This document shows, piece by piece, positions 19,746 to 20,543 of a stretch of DNA of 20,543 nt. Within the stretch, counting starts at the first letter, position 1; every line of letters begins with the position of its first letter. Both the position numbers and the translations under genes were made by a program. Origin of the DNA: Hymenoscyphus infarciens (lineage: Eukaryota > Ascomycota > Leotiomycetes > Helotiales > Helotiaceae); contig LLCB01000579.1 of the NCBI GenBank assembly GCA_001414345.1, positions 1-20,543 on the forward strand, read 5' to 3'. The notes below the pieces were generated by a model that worked only from the letters and a program-made list of their open reading frames with translations, was not told where the DNA came from and did not search any database.

Positions 19746-20262
19746 ATCGCTCGGTCCACCTCTCACCCAATCCGCTTCGCGTATTAGGTAAGGGAGGGCA
19801 ATATAATAAAACTAGTAATACAACTACTTTTATTTACACTAAAATCGCCTTAACTAGCCTCTAATAACTCCCCACCTTTTCTACTAAAACTACTCTAATA
19901 TATTCCTACTATTAATATATAGCTTAAACTTATATTTAATCTTTAAAATATAATTATATCTTCTATATTCTAGGCTTTATTAAATTTTTCTAGAGATTTA
20001 GTAGTAGCTTTCTTAGAAGTTAGATTTAAGAACTAGATAGATACTAGATAGATAAATCTTACTTTATAATTCTATTTATTAAGTTTAAAATAAAAGACTC
20101 TAATTAAAATTAGAATATAATAAAGTATTATTATTTTATTATATATTTTTAAAAACAACGTATTTTAGTATAAGCTAAAAGTGGTTATATTACTAGTTTT
20201 ATTATATTACCCTCTCTTATCTAATACGCGAAGCGGATTAGATAAGAGGTAGACTAAGCGAT
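19746..20262. mobile_element. Non-autonomous inverted-repeat transposon (MITE-like), TA target site
   Basis: The left arm from 19746 (ATCGCTCGGTCCACC...) matches the reverse complement of the right arm ending at 20262 for roughly 95 bases, including the identical core AATCCGCTTCGCGTATTA and AATATAATAAAACTAGTAAT. TA dinucleotides at 19744-19745 and 20263-20264 flank the 517-base element, as for Tc1/mariner-type insertion. The 320-base interior is AT-rich with no open frame, so it depends on a transposase elsewhere. Differences between the arms are nearly all C/T or G/A, with the right arm carrying the T/A state: it is RIP-mutated while the gene-side arm is nearly spared. The family name is not known to me. 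Confidence 0.85.
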
Positions 20263-20264
20263 TA

Positions 20265-20543
20265 GTCGAAGTCTTTCCTTTCTCTTTCTAATTAGAAACT
20301 AAAGCTAGAGGTAAGACTAAAATCAGAGCTAGTTAGAGAAGGCACGATCTTGACTATAAAAGTACTTAGTTAAGAGTGAGAATAAGAGTGTTAATAATAA
20401 TAGTAAGTTAGTTTATAGATAAGGTTTTAAGAAGAAGAATGTTTAGAGTAAGTATATATTTTTAATCTTTAAGAGAAATATCTAAGTAGATAAAAGTTAG
20501 AGTTCTATTATTTATATCTTTAATTTATATTTATATTTATATT
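20265..20543. repeat. Second AT-rich RIP-like block, runs off the window
   Basis: Beyond the transposon the DNA stays TA-rich and poor in CA/TG, though less extreme than bases 1-4160. No open frame of note. It is probably the edge of a larger repeated element continuing past the window. Confidence 0.6.

Noticed and set aside
1..20543. tRNA, rRNA or CRISPR elements
   Set aside because: I found no cloverleaf with matching A and B boxes, no rRNA-like sequence and no spaced direct-repeat array. The tandem repeats present have no unique spacers.

Overview
The window is nuclear DNA of a filamentous ascomycete (Pezizomycotina). The evidence is short GT-AG introns with RCTRAY-type branch points, CCACC-like start contexts, a Pho85-type kinase in its filamentous-fungal form, a HET-domain relic, and AT-rich blocks in which CA and TG dinucleotides have almost vanished, the mark of repeat-induced point mutation (RIP). 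I cannot name the genus; Leotiomycetes or a neighbouring class is a guess.

Layout. Bases 1-4160 are an AT-rich, stop-filled, RIP-like block of dead repeats, broken near 1870-2090 by a less mutated island with palindromes. A small gene of unknown function lies at 4463-5011 (-). Bases 5060-11100 hold no intact gene I can defend, but the minus strand carries decayed coding sequence: a HET-domain (heterokaryon incompatibility) pseudogene at about 7080-8541, a possible tail at 6627-6790, and an unidentified relic at about 8884-9528. A short AT-rich repeat fragment sits at 9540-9740.

From 11126 to 19099 the DNA is conserved euchromatic gene space. A five-exon gene (11126-13370, -) encodes a probably secreted protein of 479 residues with a reduced Hsp70/actin-like fold; it has a likely GC-AG intron and a second, related terminal exon stranded inside its last intron. 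A four-exon gene (14593-16942, -) encodes a 731-residue septin-type GTPase with a C-terminal membrane anchor. It is divergent from a two-exon Pho85-type cyclin-dependent kinase (17950-19099, +). Their shared 1-kb upstream region is full of short tandem repeats, palindromes, TGACTC-type elements and a TCACGTGA box.

Downstream of the kinase a non-autonomous inverted-repeat transposon (19746-20262, TA target site) has one arm much more RIP-mutated than the other and opens a second AT-rich block that runs to the window end. No rRNA, tRNA, CRISPR array or bacterial feature was found. The three well-supported genes share no obvious pathway. The most testable regulatory idea is that the Pho85 kinase gene is under Gcn4/Cpc1-like or bHLH control, the same factor classes that Pho85 regulates in yeast.
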